From Rhexocercosporidium sp. MPI-PUGE-AT-0058 (lineage: Eukaryota; Ascomycota; Leotiomycetes; Helotiales): a DNA stretch of 64,000 bases. The position numbers and the translations under genes were made by a program. This document shows, in pieces, positions 43,401-56,933 of this stretch. The stretch covers positions 1 through 64,000 of the forward strand of contig JAGTJL010000008.1 in assembly GCA_020746875.1 (NCBI GenBank), in the 5' to 3' direction. Numbering within the stretch: position 1 is the first letter of the stretch; the number at the start of each line of letters is the position of its first letter. The notes below the pieces were generated by a model. It did no database searches. It was not told the DNA's origin and saw only the letters and a list, made by a program, of their open reading frames with translations.

Positions 43401-44439
43401 AAAGTATTAATTTAACTTTTTCTTGAAATTCTTTAATTTAAACTAAAATAACTTATTTTTAATTCTTTAATAGCTCGACTTAAAGTAATAATATACTTAG
43501 GCAATTTCTATTTATTAACTTAAATCGAAAAACAACCTTTTAAATATAGATATTATATATTAAAGAAATAGTCTTCGCTAATCGATTTCTAATAATATAA
43601 ACGCTTAAGCACTACTCCGTTTACTCTCCTTTAGTAAACTTATATATTATATTTAAGCCGTTAATAATTAATTTAGCGTCTTTAAAAGCCGAAGTATAAT
43701 AAAGCACTTAAATATCGTCGACATAAAATATCACAAACACCGTACGTTACTCGTTCATAAATATATAAGGCTCCTCTTTATAAGCGATTAACCTTAAAGT
43801 TGTTAAAGTATGAGTAAAGTCACCGTACTATAAGGCCGGTAAGTCTTTAAGTCCGTAAAATGCGCGATTAACTTTTACTACTATTCCGTCTTATTTAAAA
43901 CCGTCCAGTAAATAATAACGTACGTAAGTATTAGTCTTACTTTATTTAGCGTTAATAAAAGCATTTATTATATTAAATTAAATTATTTTTAAATTAAATT
44001 AAACTACAATAGCTATAGCGATTTTAAAAGAGTAAGCAATTAAAGTAGCTACATATATTAATAAAATTGACGTTTTAAATTATAAGTCTTTTCTCACAAC
44101 GGCTCGGGAGCGACAGTAGATTAAATACTTTAATAAATCGACTTTAACGTGAAATACTCATTTTAAAAGAATTAATTACTTAGTAATAAAGAAGTGTTTA
44201 ACGACTCTCCAGTAATTGCGCGACTTAAAGTTAATAATCTCTTTAATAACGTCGGCTCGGAAGTATTCTCTTAATAAGTAGTCCTTAAGGTCTTTTTAAT
44301 TTAATAAGTCTTTAGGCATTTATAATTAATAAATTTGTAAAAACTTAATTAATTGTCGAATTTCGACATTTTTAAATATAAACGTTAATATAATAGCGTG
44401 AACTATACTTAAGTCTTTTCCGTCTCTTTACACTAATTC
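43401..44439 (-). pseudogene. E1 reverse transcriptase and RNase H (3' part of pol)
   Basis: Minus-strand copia-type reverse transcriptase. YGLKDLPAL-like sequence near 43,840 is followed by EEPYIFMNE near 43,755-43,785 and the intact catalytic box FYVDDIQVLYYS (YVDD at 43,714-43,725). RNase H remnants follow at lower coordinates. The frame is broken by RIP stops and is separated at 44,440 from the rest of pol (52,806 on) by element F. Confidence 0.78.
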
Positions 44440-44444
44440 TTAAT

Positions 44445-44633
44445 TGTCGTATAGAAGTGGAGCAGGCTTTTAATAGTTTAAGAGCTTTACGATTAACGTA
44501 AAAAGCAAGGGTTTAAAAGATTTATTAAAGTAAGCGTTACTCTTTATAAGAGAAGACTATAACTCGAGTATATATATACGTAAGTATTTACGAGAGTATA
44601 TATATAATTAATAAACTGCGTTAAGGCGCGATA
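44445..44633 (-). repeat. Left LTR of F (189 bp)
   Basis: Starts TGTCGTATAGAAGTGGAGC and ends GGCGCGATA. Direct repeat of 52,612-52,800. Shares the GTATA(G/A)AAGTGGA word with the family E LTR, hinting at related families. Confidence 0.9.
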
Positions 44634-45412
44634 TACCTTTATAATAAAGCTCCGTCATATAGACAGGCCTTATTATTTAAAGGCGTATAAGCAATCGAGA
44701 GATATAATATAAGCTCCTTAAGTATATATATTAATTCTTAATAAAAGCATAGCGCTAAGCAGTAAATTAATACTCTTAAGATATTATAATAAATGAAAAT
44801 ATTAATACGCGCTTTAATAATATAATATACGAAGACTTTACATATCGATATGAGCAGTTTATTAAGTAATTAATATTAATAATAAATGAAAATATAAACA
44901 CGTATTTAGATTATATATAATCAAATAAATGAGATTTAAATATATAGCTAAACTATAATAATTAAGTAAATAAAATCTTAATTATTATGTCTAACGCGTG
45001 TAAATCGCAGGTTTTAAAAGTAGGGCTAAAACAAAGTTTAATTTATAATTAAGATCTCGTGCCGTCTCGTCTAATTATTAAGTTATTAAGTTATAATTAA
45101 TGAATTTAGTCCTTTTAAAGTAATTACTATATATAATAAAAAGCCGCAACGGTATGTGCCAGCCGTTCATTAACTTATATAATACGCCGCCTCCCGGGTT
45201 AATAAGTTTATTATTAGTTTAAGCGTCCCATACTATAGTAACGTAATTACAATCACCCCTAAGGATGTATATATATCGACCTTCGTACTACCGCAATTAA
45301 CCTCTGCTTAATATTAACGCACTTTATGCTCGCGTACTTGCCTATTTATTTGTTTTTTTCTTTTATTTTTTAATCTTTTATTTTTTTTAATAAATTCTTT
45401 TTAATTACTAGC
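44634..45412. other. Non-coding interior of F next to the left LTR
   Basis: AT-rich, no readable frame on either strand. It includes several GC-bearing patches (for example near 45,160-45,300) that keep CA or TG. Confidence 0.45.
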
Positions 45413-47280
45413 TATGCCTTTTAAAGCTTTTAAAATAACGACTACGCGCATTAACAATTAAATCGCAGCTCGCTAAGTAAGTTCTTCTTTAATTTAATTC
45501 CTTAATTTCATTTTTAAGTAACTTTAATATTATTAAACTAATCGCTAATAATTATATTATAAGATTTTAAAGATAAGTTTAATAATTAAGAAGTATTTAA
45601 TAATAAGCTTATTAATAAGCTTTCCAATAATCTTGCTCTTACTCGTTCAGTTGTTAAAATAAATCCTAAAGATAATTAATAATATTTTTCTTTACGCGAA
45701 AATGAAAATATATTTATTAATAACTTTAATAATAAGTTAATTCTTTCTCGATCTTTTTATATTAAGTTAAGCTCGCTATTTAAAAAGACTCCTACGCGTT
45801 CTTTTAATATTTTATTATTATTAATCATATTAAGTAAAAGCGTTATTATATTAAATAAAAATGAATTTTAATATACTTCTTTTACTTCGCGTGTTTCGCG
45901 TTTTAATTCGACTCCTTCTCTTACTCCTTCTTTTACTTTTAAGACTCGCACTCGTTCTTTATTAACTTTAAAAAAGCGTAAATCGTCTCGCATTCCATTT
46001 AAGCTTCGCTCTTTTATTAAGCGCGCTCGAGATATATATATATTATTTTAAAGCTTATTTCTTATTAATAACTTATTTTATTTATATTAATTAAGATTTA
46101 AGAAAGGAGTTTACGGATTTATATTTATTATATATTCGCGCTATTATTCGTGGCCGTAGTAATCGTAAATATTGCTTTACTAATACTTTCGCTATTAAAA
46201 GTCAATATTATAACTGCACCTCCGGTTATAAGTGCGATTCCGCTACGAGAGATATGCTTAAATATAGTAAAAGATTAATTATAGCTATAGACTCTAATAA
46301 TAAAAAGGTATAATAATCGCATTATAATTAATTAAGCATTTTATTAATTAATTTACAGAATATTAAAAAGTACAAAATTACTTTAAAAGCCTTAATAAAA
46401 GACTTAGCGAGTGATAAGGAGTTTAATAAGGACATAAAATTAAATCTTCCGGTGCAATCTTAAAAACTAAGTCTAAAGCGTAATAAAAAGAATAACTTTA
46501 ATAATAATATTAATATTAATGCGAAATCTTTAGCGGAATTTAATAATTTTATATAAGGTTTAGAAAAGTTTATAAAAGTTTTAAAGACAATAGCTACTCG
46601 TTAATTTAGGCTTAAGTAAATTCTTTTTACGCTTTTAGTGAATTATTTATAAGCTCGGACTGGATTTAAACGGATTTTACTTAAGCTCGGGCCGGATTTA
46701 AATAATCTTTGCTTAAGCTTAAGTTAGATTTAAATAGACTTTATTTAAGCTCGGGCTAGATTTCGCGTTTACGTTCGGCGTTTTTAAAGCGCGAATACCT
46801 AAAATATTAAATTAAAAAAGTTTTATAAATAAAAGATTATATAAAGATATTTTTAATATGCTTTTAATAAATATATTTAAAACTCTTTAACTTAAGATTA
46901 ATAATTACTAAAGTTTAAAAGTGGTTTAAAAAGCTCGAATTTCTAACGAAATAGATTCTTTATGAGCTTATTAATAAGTATATTAGCGATTGAAAGATAT
47001 ATTATTTTAAATAATTTACGAGTATATTTTTATTTAAATTATATATTTTAAATATTTATATAGCGAAGCTTAATAGTAATTCTTTTAATATTATTTATAA
47101 TTAGTTTAATCGTTTATTAATTATTATAAAAGATCTCCTAAGTCTTATTAATATTAAGAGCTAAGTTCCGAAAGAATCGTTAAAAAGTTATAAGTTCTTT
47201 TTTAATATATTTTAATATTAGTAATTCCGCTTTAATAGTCGACGTAGTAATTATAAATTACCTTAATATTTTTTAAATTA
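45413..47280 (+). pseudogene. F second reading frame, convergent to pol, unknown function
   Basis: There is an ATG at 45,413 (MPFKAFK...). About 45,660-46,040 reads in one frame as a Ser/Thr/Arg/Lys-rich segment (SFTSRVSRFNSTPSLTPSFT, then TRSLLTLKKRK and IKRARDI), like a basic nucleic-acid-binding or nuclear-targeting region. About 46,110-46,440 is rich in Tyr, Gln and Arg. Stops are TAA or TAG at glutamine positions, but the frame changes at least once. No known domain recognised. Right limit approximate. Confidence 0.5.
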
Positions 47281-50200
47281 TTAGCTCGCCGAATAATAAG
47301 ATTATATAACCTTAAGATAACTTCCGAGTTTCGACGTCATTTATAAAAAATATATTTAAAATAATATAAAGCGCTTTCTCTTAATTACTTTCGTATATAA
47401 TTCTCAAAAAGCGCGTATTAAATAAATAATAAATAAGCTAATATATAATTATAAAATGTTTTAAATTAAAATTTATTATAAACTATAAGAGTTAAGCGAT
47501 TATAAAAGCTACGTCTAGTCTTATAACGATCGCTATATATAATACCGACTTAACTCTTTCTTAATAAGCTTTAATATGTTTTTTTAAAGCTTATTCCTTA
47601 TATTTAATAAGATTAATTTAAAAGAGTAATATCGTAAAACACTTTTTATTAACTTACTTAAACTTTCGAGTTATCTTTTTAATATATTAATTATAAATTA
47701 AGAAGATAGTCTTACGCTTTTTATTACGTATTATCTTAATCCTTAAGAATTATTTAATATTTTTAAAATTATATATATTATACGCTTAATTTAATCGCTT
47801 AATAAAATCCTGTTTAAGCTTTAAGTCGTCTCGGTAGTAAAATACTTAAATGTTATTTACGTAAAAGAGAATAAGGATTTTATGAATAGGGTTTATAAAT
47901 ATATACGGTTTCTTTAAATATAAAATTAACCCTAAATCTATTAACGTTTTATTAATATATTTATATTATAAGTACGGAGAGTCACTTATTCCGTAAAAAG
48001 CGCGATTAACTTATAATATATATTTAGGCTTATTAAAACTTAAAGGGAATTTATAATATACGGTTTCGCCGTTTATATCCCGAAAAGCGTTAATAAACGT
48101 ATTAATTACGTCGAAGCACTTGACTTCTAAGTCAAAATGGACTACGAGCGCTATAATAATTCGGAAGGATTTAATTAAGAGCGTGCTAGCGTATATAAAG
48201 ACGATTATTAATTCACTTTAAAGATTACTTTATATAATAATTTAGGATTTATATTTTAAAATATATTTCTTTAAATTTAACTTATACTTAAAGACTTATA
48301 TAAGCGGGATAAGTATTAATATAATACTTAAATTAAATACTTTTAAGGTTTAATAACCTTATTTATTTATTATCTTTATCTTTAAGCTCGCATTTTCTTT
48401 AAATTACTCTTTTATTAAGTAATTCTCAAGATTACTTTATTATTTTAATTTAAGTAAAAGATTTTAAACTTTAATTTTTAAAAGTGAAATCTTCTTTTTT
48501 AATAATTAACGGCTTAATTATATTACTATTATAATTATATAATATATAATCTTCGTTAAATCTCGAAGATTATTTTATTCTTTTAATAATATATATTAAT
48601 TAAATACAAGCCCTTAAAGCATCTAATCGATTTCGGACCGAAAATCACTATATTAATCGAGGATTTAATTACCTCCGAGATTAGACTTACTCCTGAGTTT
48701 AGAGTTACCTTTATTAAAGCGTATTTATTTAAGGATAATTATAAATATTATAAATACTCTATTTTCTTAATCCTTTTATAATCTTCTTCTTTTCCTTTTA
48801 CTTTTAATTAACTTTTTTACTTTTATTAAGCTTTTAATAAGTATACTTAATTCTAACTAAGCTTCTTTTATTATAATTTAAGAGCGTATTACTTTCGCTT
48901 ATCTTACTTTCGTCGTCTAAGTATTTTATACTTTAATTTAAAAATATAATATTAAAATTATTATTAAAAACTCTTTTTATAATCGAGGTCTCGACAGTAT
49001 TTAAATCTCGATGCGTAATAATTAAAGCGAATCCCGCGCTTAATTTTATAATACGTTCGAATCTTAATTAATAAATTATATATTCTTACGCGAGTCGAAT
49101 GCCTTTAAGTCTTATTTTATACTTAAAGTAAACTTTTAATTTAACGCATTTTCTTTTAATTCCTTACTTTATTTAAGAGGGCCTTTTAAAATAAGAATAT
49201 ATTCCGGAATTAAAAGTCTATTTATTATACTTAAGCTATTAATATACTCTTTTACCCTTGAGTTTTAATTTTTAAAGCTTTTAATTAATCTTTAAATTCG
49301 TTTAATATATAATTAAGGCAAGTCTTCGCTTAAGAGATTCGCATTATTTTCCTCGATAATTATATTTTTAGTAATATTTTTAATAATTTTAGCTTAATTT
49401 ATAATAAACTTATCCTTTTTAATAAGATTATAAATAAACTAAGCTTTTTAAATCGTAATCTTTACTTTTTTACTTAAGGTAATATAAAAGCTATTTTCGT
49501 TAAAGCGTATATTACGCGTAATAATTATTTTATCAAGACGTAATACTTAAATCCTATAAATATTAAAAGCGTGAAAACTTATAAAATATTTAATATATAT
49601 ACGCGCAATTATTTTAAACGCTTTCTTATCTTATCCTTTAACTCTCTTTATTATTAATAGGTACGCTTTATAATTATATATATAAATCTTATTTTAATTT
49701 AATTTAAAATCTATAATAAGTCTTATAATAAACGCTGGGTTATATTATCGAAAATAATTCCAAAACCACTTATTATTAACTTTAATAAGTAATAGCCAGT
49801 CATTTACTTACCTTAAGCTTCTATTATATAAATAAATCCCTGCGAGTACATATTTAATACTTAAATCCACGGAGAGATTGGCTAATAGTCTTATTTTAAT
49901 GCCTTTATTAATTGCTTCTTAACTAACTCGTTTAACTCCGTTATTTAATTTATGAGTTGCTGTTAATAAGAGCTCGAGGTTAATTCTGAGTTTATTAGCT
50001 TATCTCTTATATTTTATAAATCCTCGAATTATAATGACTGCTTTTTCTTAATTATATTTAAATTTATATATTAAGAGTTTAAACTACTTTCGAACTTAAG
50101 CTTTAAAGCTTTTAATATATTAAAATACTTTATTATACTCTTTTATTTATAAAGCATAATTAACGAGTAAGCTGTTATACTCGCATTTAAGTATAAAGAA

Positions 50201-52500
50201 TCAAAAGTAATTACTTTAGCATTTCGAATAATTAAATAAATCTTAAGTAACTTTTTAAAATAATTTAAGGGATTTCCTTTTCGATAAGCGTTTAAAAATC
50301 ACTTAAGTAATATAAATTAAAACATATTACTCGCACTTAATCTTCCTTATTACTTTAATAATCTTAATATTTTTCGCCGTACTTATTAATTTTCTTAAAG
50401 CATTTAAGTCTAAATAGCCTATTTATAAATATTAAACACACTCCGAGTTTATTTTAAAGTATTTATAATCTTTAAATAGTTTATACGGCTTATTTACTCT
50501 TTTATAAAGCGTTAAAAACATTATAATTCTTATAACGCTTAAGAATATATTATAAGTACTTAGAAAGTAAATTAAACGTGACTTATATTTAAAGAAAATA
50601 AGGTTTTATTTACGCTTTAATTATTATATTATATAATATTTATTAATTAATAAGCCTTTCTCGTTTTATCTCAAAGTATAATTTATATTATAAAACTAAA
50701 GACTAGTCTTATAAAGACGAGCTTTAGAAATAATATTAATATAAAAGTTTTCTATAATTACGACGTCGTAAAACGTAAAATTAAATAATTCTTCATTCGG
50801 ACCTTTAAGTACTCCTTTTATGACTCGAGTTCCGCGCCTAATAATAGGCAATTAAGAGCTCTTATACTTAATTAAATCCTTAAGAGTAAATTTTATAAAA
50901 GATCCTTTTAATAATATTAAATAATCGTTAACTAAATTAATCGCTTTATAATTATTTAATAAAGTAGAGTTTAATAAAAGATAAAGTGAATTCTAAAAGA
51001 AGTATATACCCGTAATTAAATACTTAATTAAATTAAATAAAAGCACTAAGTGCGCGTAAGTCCCGCTTATTCCTCTTTTATTTAATAAATTTCCGGGAAA
51101 AGTAGACTTCTTCTTATTTAATTTATTAAATCCTTATTTATTTAGTTTCGCTAAAAAATCTTTTATTAATTAAGGAAAAGGCTTATTTAAGTTTATTTAC
51201 TCGTAGAGAGCTTTTTATTATAATATAATAAACCGCTATTAAATCTTATTATAATATTAATTATTTATTTTTAAGTTTAAATAAGTTATTTTATTTTAAT
51301 ATTTAATAAATACTTTTTTATAAATTATTATTTAAAAACGAGCATAGTTTAAAAAAGACTAGTAGTGAGTTTTTTCCTTTAAGTATAGATATGCCTTTTT
51401 TATAGGTTTTCCTTTTATTTTAAATTAATTTAATCTTTAGCTATATAAATTAAAAACTTTTAAGTCGGGTGTCTTATTATTATTAAAGCGTAAACTAAAA
51501 GTAAAGAAATAACTATGCTTTAATTTGCTACCGATAAGTTATTAATACTAGCGATTAGCTTAATTAAAATAAAATAGCTGTGTAAGTTATTTTAAAGAGT
51601 ATTTAAGAGGTATCCCGAGCTCGTCGGCTTCTTTAATCTTAAAAAAGTACTTTTAAGCCTATAAGCTATTAAAGTTATTAATTATAATTAAAAAAAGGTT
51701 AATACTAAAGGTGCCAAGCACTTCCGATATATAATATAAGTTCCCTTTATAAATTAACTCTTAATATTATATAATCTAAACCTTTGAGTTTTAAACGTTT
51801 TTTATATTTAAAGATTATAAATAATCTTAACGGATTATTATTTAAATCGTTATATCCGTTTAATATAAAATTATTTTAAACGTGCGAACTAGTGCTTAAA
51901 TATTAATTCTTTTCTTAGCGACGAGTTATATAACGGCTATATTAAAGAATTAATAGCTTATAGTTTTCTTAATTTATTTATAAAGCTTAAAATATACCGT
52001 GATTCGTGGTTATTATATTACGCACTTTATAATATACGCTTTAACTTCGGCCTCGGCTTCCTTTTAATAAGATTTTACGGTTATTTTAATAAGCTCGTGC
52101 GGTCGAGTAAAAAGAAAGGTAATAAAAGCGTTAAAGCTTGTAATTATTTAGTTTAAGGAAAACGCAGTTATTACGTAATAATCGAGCGCCTATTTCTAAA
52201 GTTATTTATTATATTCGTTCGTTTTTATTATATAATTTAATTTAACGAGATTATTCTTTTATTAAGTAATCTACTCGATTATCCGTAGATTTTTATTAAT
52301 AATTTTAATTAATATTTTTATATTTAAAGCATTTAAGTTAATAAAAAGCTAGAGTTTAAGCATTTAAGCGCTAAGAATTAAATGATTTATTTATAACAGA
52401 AAGTTTTTAAGCTTTAAATATATAATATTTACGTTAAGACCGCTAAGACTGTCGTATAATAATATCTCGATAATCGCGCTAAAAAGGGCATTAGAGTTTA
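47281..52500 (-). pseudogene. F gag-pol (copia-like), RIP-decayed
   Basis: Minus-strand copia-type reverse transcriptase. YLKKPYIFINP near 47,890-47,925 precedes the catalytic box, which reads FYVNNI (YVNN at 47,852-47,863) where Asp-Asp is expected. Both changes fit G to A transitions. RNase H lies at lower coordinates; integrase, protease and gag should lie at about 48.5-52.5 kb, but I could not place their motifs. Not functional. Confidence 0.68.
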
Positions 52501-52611
52501 AGCGTAAAAAAAGGAAACGAAAATCGTAAAATTAAAGTTAAATAAACTTAATTAAAGTTCGATATCTATATATACTAAAAGTAGCTTATAAAGACAAATA
52601 TAACTCTTAAC

Positions 52612-52800
52612 TGTCGTATAAAAGTGGAGCAAGCTTTTAGTAATTTAAGAGCTTTATAATTAACGTAAAAAATAAAGGTTTAAAAGATTTATTAAAGTAA
52701 GTATTACCTTTTATAAAAGAGGACTGTGACCCGAGTATATATATACGTAAGTACTTACGAAAGCATATACATGACCAGTAAACTACGCTAGGGCGCGATA
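52612..52800 (-). repeat. Right LTR of F (189 bp)
   Basis: Starts TGTCGTATAAAAGTGGAGC and ends GGCGCGATA, followed immediately by TTAAT. Confidence 0.9.
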
Positions 52801-52805
52801 TTAAT

Positions 52806-55760
52806 TAAGCTAGAAAGTCCTTAAAAAATCCTCTAAGTGCTCGCGATTACTTAACGGTTATAATAATTTCGTAATTAATTTTTTAATAATTATTATATAA
52901 ACGCTTCGATTCGGTTTCGTTACTTTATTATTAACTCGAGTCTTTCGACCTTTATTAATTACTCGGTCTTTTATTCTTTTCCTTTTAAAAGGTTTAAATA
53001 AGCCGGAATTTAATTTTATTAAAGCCGAAAGTAATAAGCGTAAACCTAACTCTTTGTCTTCTTTTAATTTTAATAATTACGAATGCTCTTTATATTTAAT
53101 TACTTAAGGTAAAGCTTTTAATTGCTTAAAGTTAATACTTTCTTTAAGTGCTTCTTAACGCTTAAGACCGCGCTTTCGGTTATATAGTCTTTTAAAGTAA
53201 ATTATAATTTATAATATTAACTTCCGCTTAGGGCTTATATTACTTTAAAAGTTTAATATATTACGTAAAACATTTCTTTTAATTACGCTTTTAAATACTA
53301 ATTATCTTAAAGTATTAACTCGTTTTAAGACTTAATTAAAGTGCTTATAAATAAGAAGTTTAGTACTCTTTCTTAACTAAATTACCCCTGAGTTTTTATT
53401 AACGAGCGGCTAAATAAAATCAAAAGCTATTAAATTAATTAAAAGTAACGTATTTACTTTTATTAACTTAACTAAAGAGGGAGCAAATAGCTCCACCCCC
53501 GAGCTCATAAACTCGTCGACTTTTATAGCGCTTATTACTTCGCTCAGTTATTCTCCGTTCGAGGTAATAAACGGTGTTTTTAATTTTAATGTATTAAATA
53601 CGCTTAGTCGGTTAATTATAATAAAACTAACGTTTTAATTTCCCTTTTTTTCTTTTAGTATTTTTATAAAATCCTTTAATATTAAGCGCGACTAGCCGAC
53701 CGCTTTTTTTATATTTAAAAAGCTTAAATAAAAGAGGGTTTCGTTAAAAATAATATTTTAAGTTATTATTATATATTATAATTAAAGCATTTAAATTCTA
53801 TAAATATTAAATAAGACGTATTTAATTAAGTAATTAAAGTGCGCTCGCGAATTAACTTTAAAAGCTCTCTTTTAGCGGAGAGCTTTTCGGTCTTTAATTA
53901 TAAGGTAGGCTTTATAGCCGTACGTATATAAGTTACTTTAGTTAAGTCGTAAATCGGTTGTTAGCTTTAGCGTGAGCTTAAGGTCGTAATACCGAAAATA
54001 TTACTTAAATTAAGCTTAAAACACTTTATTAAGACTCTTAAAGCCTTTATAAATAAATAAACTTATATTATAAAAAATAATTGCCGCTATTATTAATTCC
54101 GTTTAAAGCGCTTAAGGTAAATTAACAAAAAAGCGCATTTTAATTAATTTATTGATTATTTCTTTACTTACGCGCTTAGCTCTTTTATTAAGTTAATATA
54201 TATATAAGGGAGTAAATTTAATATTAATATTATTCTCTTTATATTACTTTTTATACTTAATTAATTTATTAATTTTTATAATTAAAGTATTATTATTTTA
54301 GCGTATTTTGTAAACCGAGAGCTTAAATTAACGTCTTATTTACGCCTTAAACGGTTTAAAAGTATTTAAGACGGCGATTAACCTTTTAGTTTTTAAAAGC
54401 CGCCCGTAAAATTTTTATTATATTTATCCTTAATTAATAAAAGCTAACTATTCTCGTCAAACGTTATTAAAAAATTAAATAAATCTTAAGAAATGCGGTA
54501 AAAAAGACGAGTAATTACTCTCTTTAATTAACGACGACTTATTACTTATTATATTATAACTATTATATAATACTTATATTTTAACCGAGTTAAGCCTTAA
54601 ATCTCGACGTTACGCGTATTTTTTATTAAGTTTTTTAAAGCTTCTTTTCTTAAATAACTTGCGCGTAAATACTATAAGTAAGCTTTATCGACTTATAGCT
54701 TTAAATATTGTCTACTCGACTAAAAACCTTAACGAATGCTCTTTTTTAACGTTAAAAACATTAAAAAGCTATAATTTAAGCGAGTTAAAATACGGCGAAT
54801 AATTAAAGAAATAAAAGAATAATTAAAAGGCTTATATTTTAAAAAAGTTAAATTAAATTATCGTTATAATTACTTTAAAACTAAATTATTCTTAGCTATT
54901 CTCGTGCGTAAAGTATAATTTAAACTATTATATTAAACTCTTATTTATAAAAGGCGAGCTTTTAAAATAATATTAATATTAAAGCCTTTAATAATAACAA
55001 CGTTTAAAAGAATTAAATCGCTTATATTTAGTCCGTTAAAGCCGTAAAGAATACCTTTAAAGACTCGAGTACCGCGGCCCTTAATTATTAGGCTTAACGT
55101 TTCGGCCTTAACGCTGTCGTTTATAATAAATTTAATAAAGCTTTTAAGAATAAGAAGAGCTTTTAAATTTATTAAATAAATAATAACTTTATTATTAAGT
55201 AAAATGCTTTCTATAAGCGGATGGCAATTTATATTTATAATAACGTATACCCCCGTAATAGTAAAAGCTTTATTAAGAAATTCAAAGCTTATAAGACAAG
55301 CTTGAACGTTTTTAAAATATCTTACTTTTATTAAAGTAATTAACTTTAAAGTTATAAAAACTATTAATACTTAAGTAAAAAAGGAATTATTAAAAGGTAA
55401 TTTAGAAGCTAATTACGCTATTAATAATATATTCTCGCTAAGTTTAATAATTTCTTAACAAAAGTTAAAAAAGTCGCTTTTTAATTAGAGTTAAGTCTTT
55501 TTAATTTCTTTTATTAATAATAAGTTCTTAAGGTTACTCACCGTCGAGCCGTCGTAGTAATACCGAAGTTTATAATAATTAATAACCTTATAACGGTAAA
55601 AGCGATATTTATATAGGCAAGTATTTACTTACGTATTTAACGACTAATTTTATTAAACTAATAAGGTTGCGAAAGCATTTAATCTTTTTTTAAAAGTAAT
55701 ATATAAGCCTATTGTCTTTTATTATTTAAAGGCTATAAGTAATTCTTTATTAAAAGTAAA
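52806..55760 (-). pseudogene. E1 integrase and upstream pol part
   Basis: Collinear with 60,370-63,340 of E2 and, in inverse orientation, with about 301-550. RIP stops occur in every frame. Assignment to integrase is by position between gag and reverse transcriptase; I could not see an intact zinc-binding or DDE motif. Confidence 0.55.
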
Positions 55761-56749
55761 TAATTAATTAACGTAATTAAGTAAAAAGTATTAATTTATT
55801 ACCTTAAGAGTATTATTTCTTAATAATTTAAAGTGCCGTTCGCGCGCCTATTCCGGTGCGAGCTTTTCTTATACCGCCTTAATAAAGTTAAGTATTACTA
55901 GCGGTTTTTTAACGTTTAATAAGTTATATAAAAGAATATTTTAATAAAACGCTTTTTATTCTTAAAGTTATTTCTTAAGATTAACTTGCCTTACTTTAAT
56001 AATAGCGAGCTTCTTCTTATAAGTAAACTATACTAGCGTATAAGTATTTGTTTTTAAAGGAGTGTAATCTCTTTTAAAAATTTAAAAGAGTAATTAAAAA
56101 GTCTATAACTTTAATTAAAGGTCTTCGTTTATTATTTTAATTAATTACTCCTTTTTTATATAAGCTTATTCGTTTTTGTATTTCTTAATTACTCCTTAAT
56201 AAATAAAGGGATTAATTGTCTCTTAAATCCACTTATAAGCTATTTTATAAACTCGAGCCTTTTCCGTTTATTATATAAGCTTTCTTACGTATTCCTTTAT
56301 AAAAATAATATATATTAAAGTCATATTTTCAATTATAGCCTTTGCCGGCGGTAATGCGCTCGACTTAAGGCCTTTTTTTATAAGGTCACAAATATCTTCG
56401 TCTTATTTCGCCTAAGCTTAGAAATTGTACTTAATAGCTTTTTTATTTTATTATATTTTTAAGTCGTTTAATAATAAAGATTTTAATTTGGCGTCGAAAA
56501 GGTTAAGAGTAATTAATAACGTAAGGTTTATTAAATTTTATATTTTATAAAAGACATAAAAGGATTTAAACGCTTAATATTAAGGAGTTTAAATACGCTT
56601 ATTATAATTAAGAAGAGTTCGATTATTTAAAGAAAAGGCTAAAATTAAGTTTATTATAATAAAGGGGTTATTCTCGTGAGCTTTAGGTATTCGATAAAGG
56701 AGGAAAGACTAAAAAGGTATCGAGTCCAGTTACTCGGCTTTTATACTTA
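55761..56749 (-). pseudogene. E1 gag region and leader
   Basis: Collinear with 13,745-14,730 and 63,350-64,000. Contains the GTTCGCGCGCCTATTCCGG word shared by the copies. Adjacent to the LTR from which minus-strand transcription would start. Frames are destroyed. Confidence 0.6.
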
Positions 56750-56933
56750 TGTAATATAGAAGTGGATTAAAGCACTATAAGTAGTTGTCGTTAAATTAAA
56801 GTAATTAATTATTATTTTAAAAGCTTTAAAAATTAAGAGAAAACAGTTATTTTCTTGAAGGCGGTTTATAATAATAGAACCTAATTAAGTTACGTATAAT
56901 ACTAAGAGAGCAACTGCCCGTGCTTATACGACA
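56750..56933. repeat. LTR shared by E1 and E2 (184 bp)
   Basis: A single LTR lies between the gag side of E1 and the second-frame side of E2, both in the same orientation. Starts TGTAATATAGAAG, ends CTTATACGACA. Confidence 0.88.

Larger units (their letters stand above)
44445..52800 (-). mobile_element. F: full-length copia-like LTR element with TTAAT target duplication
   Basis: 189-bp direct LTRs (44,445-44,633 and 52,612-52,800) are flanked by perfect TTAAT repeats at 44,440-44,444 and 52,801-52,805. Length is 8,356 bp. Pol is on the minus strand, so the right LTR is the 5' one. As in family E, a plus-strand frame starting near 45,413 runs towards pol. It is inserted into E1 pol between reverse transcriptase and the upstream domains. 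RIP damage is heavy. Confidence 0.9.
40832..56933 (-). mobile_element. E1: copia-like element of family E, interrupted by element F
   Basis: Two direct 184-bp LTRs (40,832-41,015 and 56,750-56,933). Removing F and one target duplication leaves an interior of about 7.37 kb, giving an element of about 7.74 kb. On the minus strand, from the right LTR: gag region, integrase region, reverse transcriptase, RNase H. On the plus strand, from the left LTR, a separate reading frame converges on pol. The right LTR is shared with the next element E2. The outer left flank is CTATA (40,827-40,831). Confidence 0.8.
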
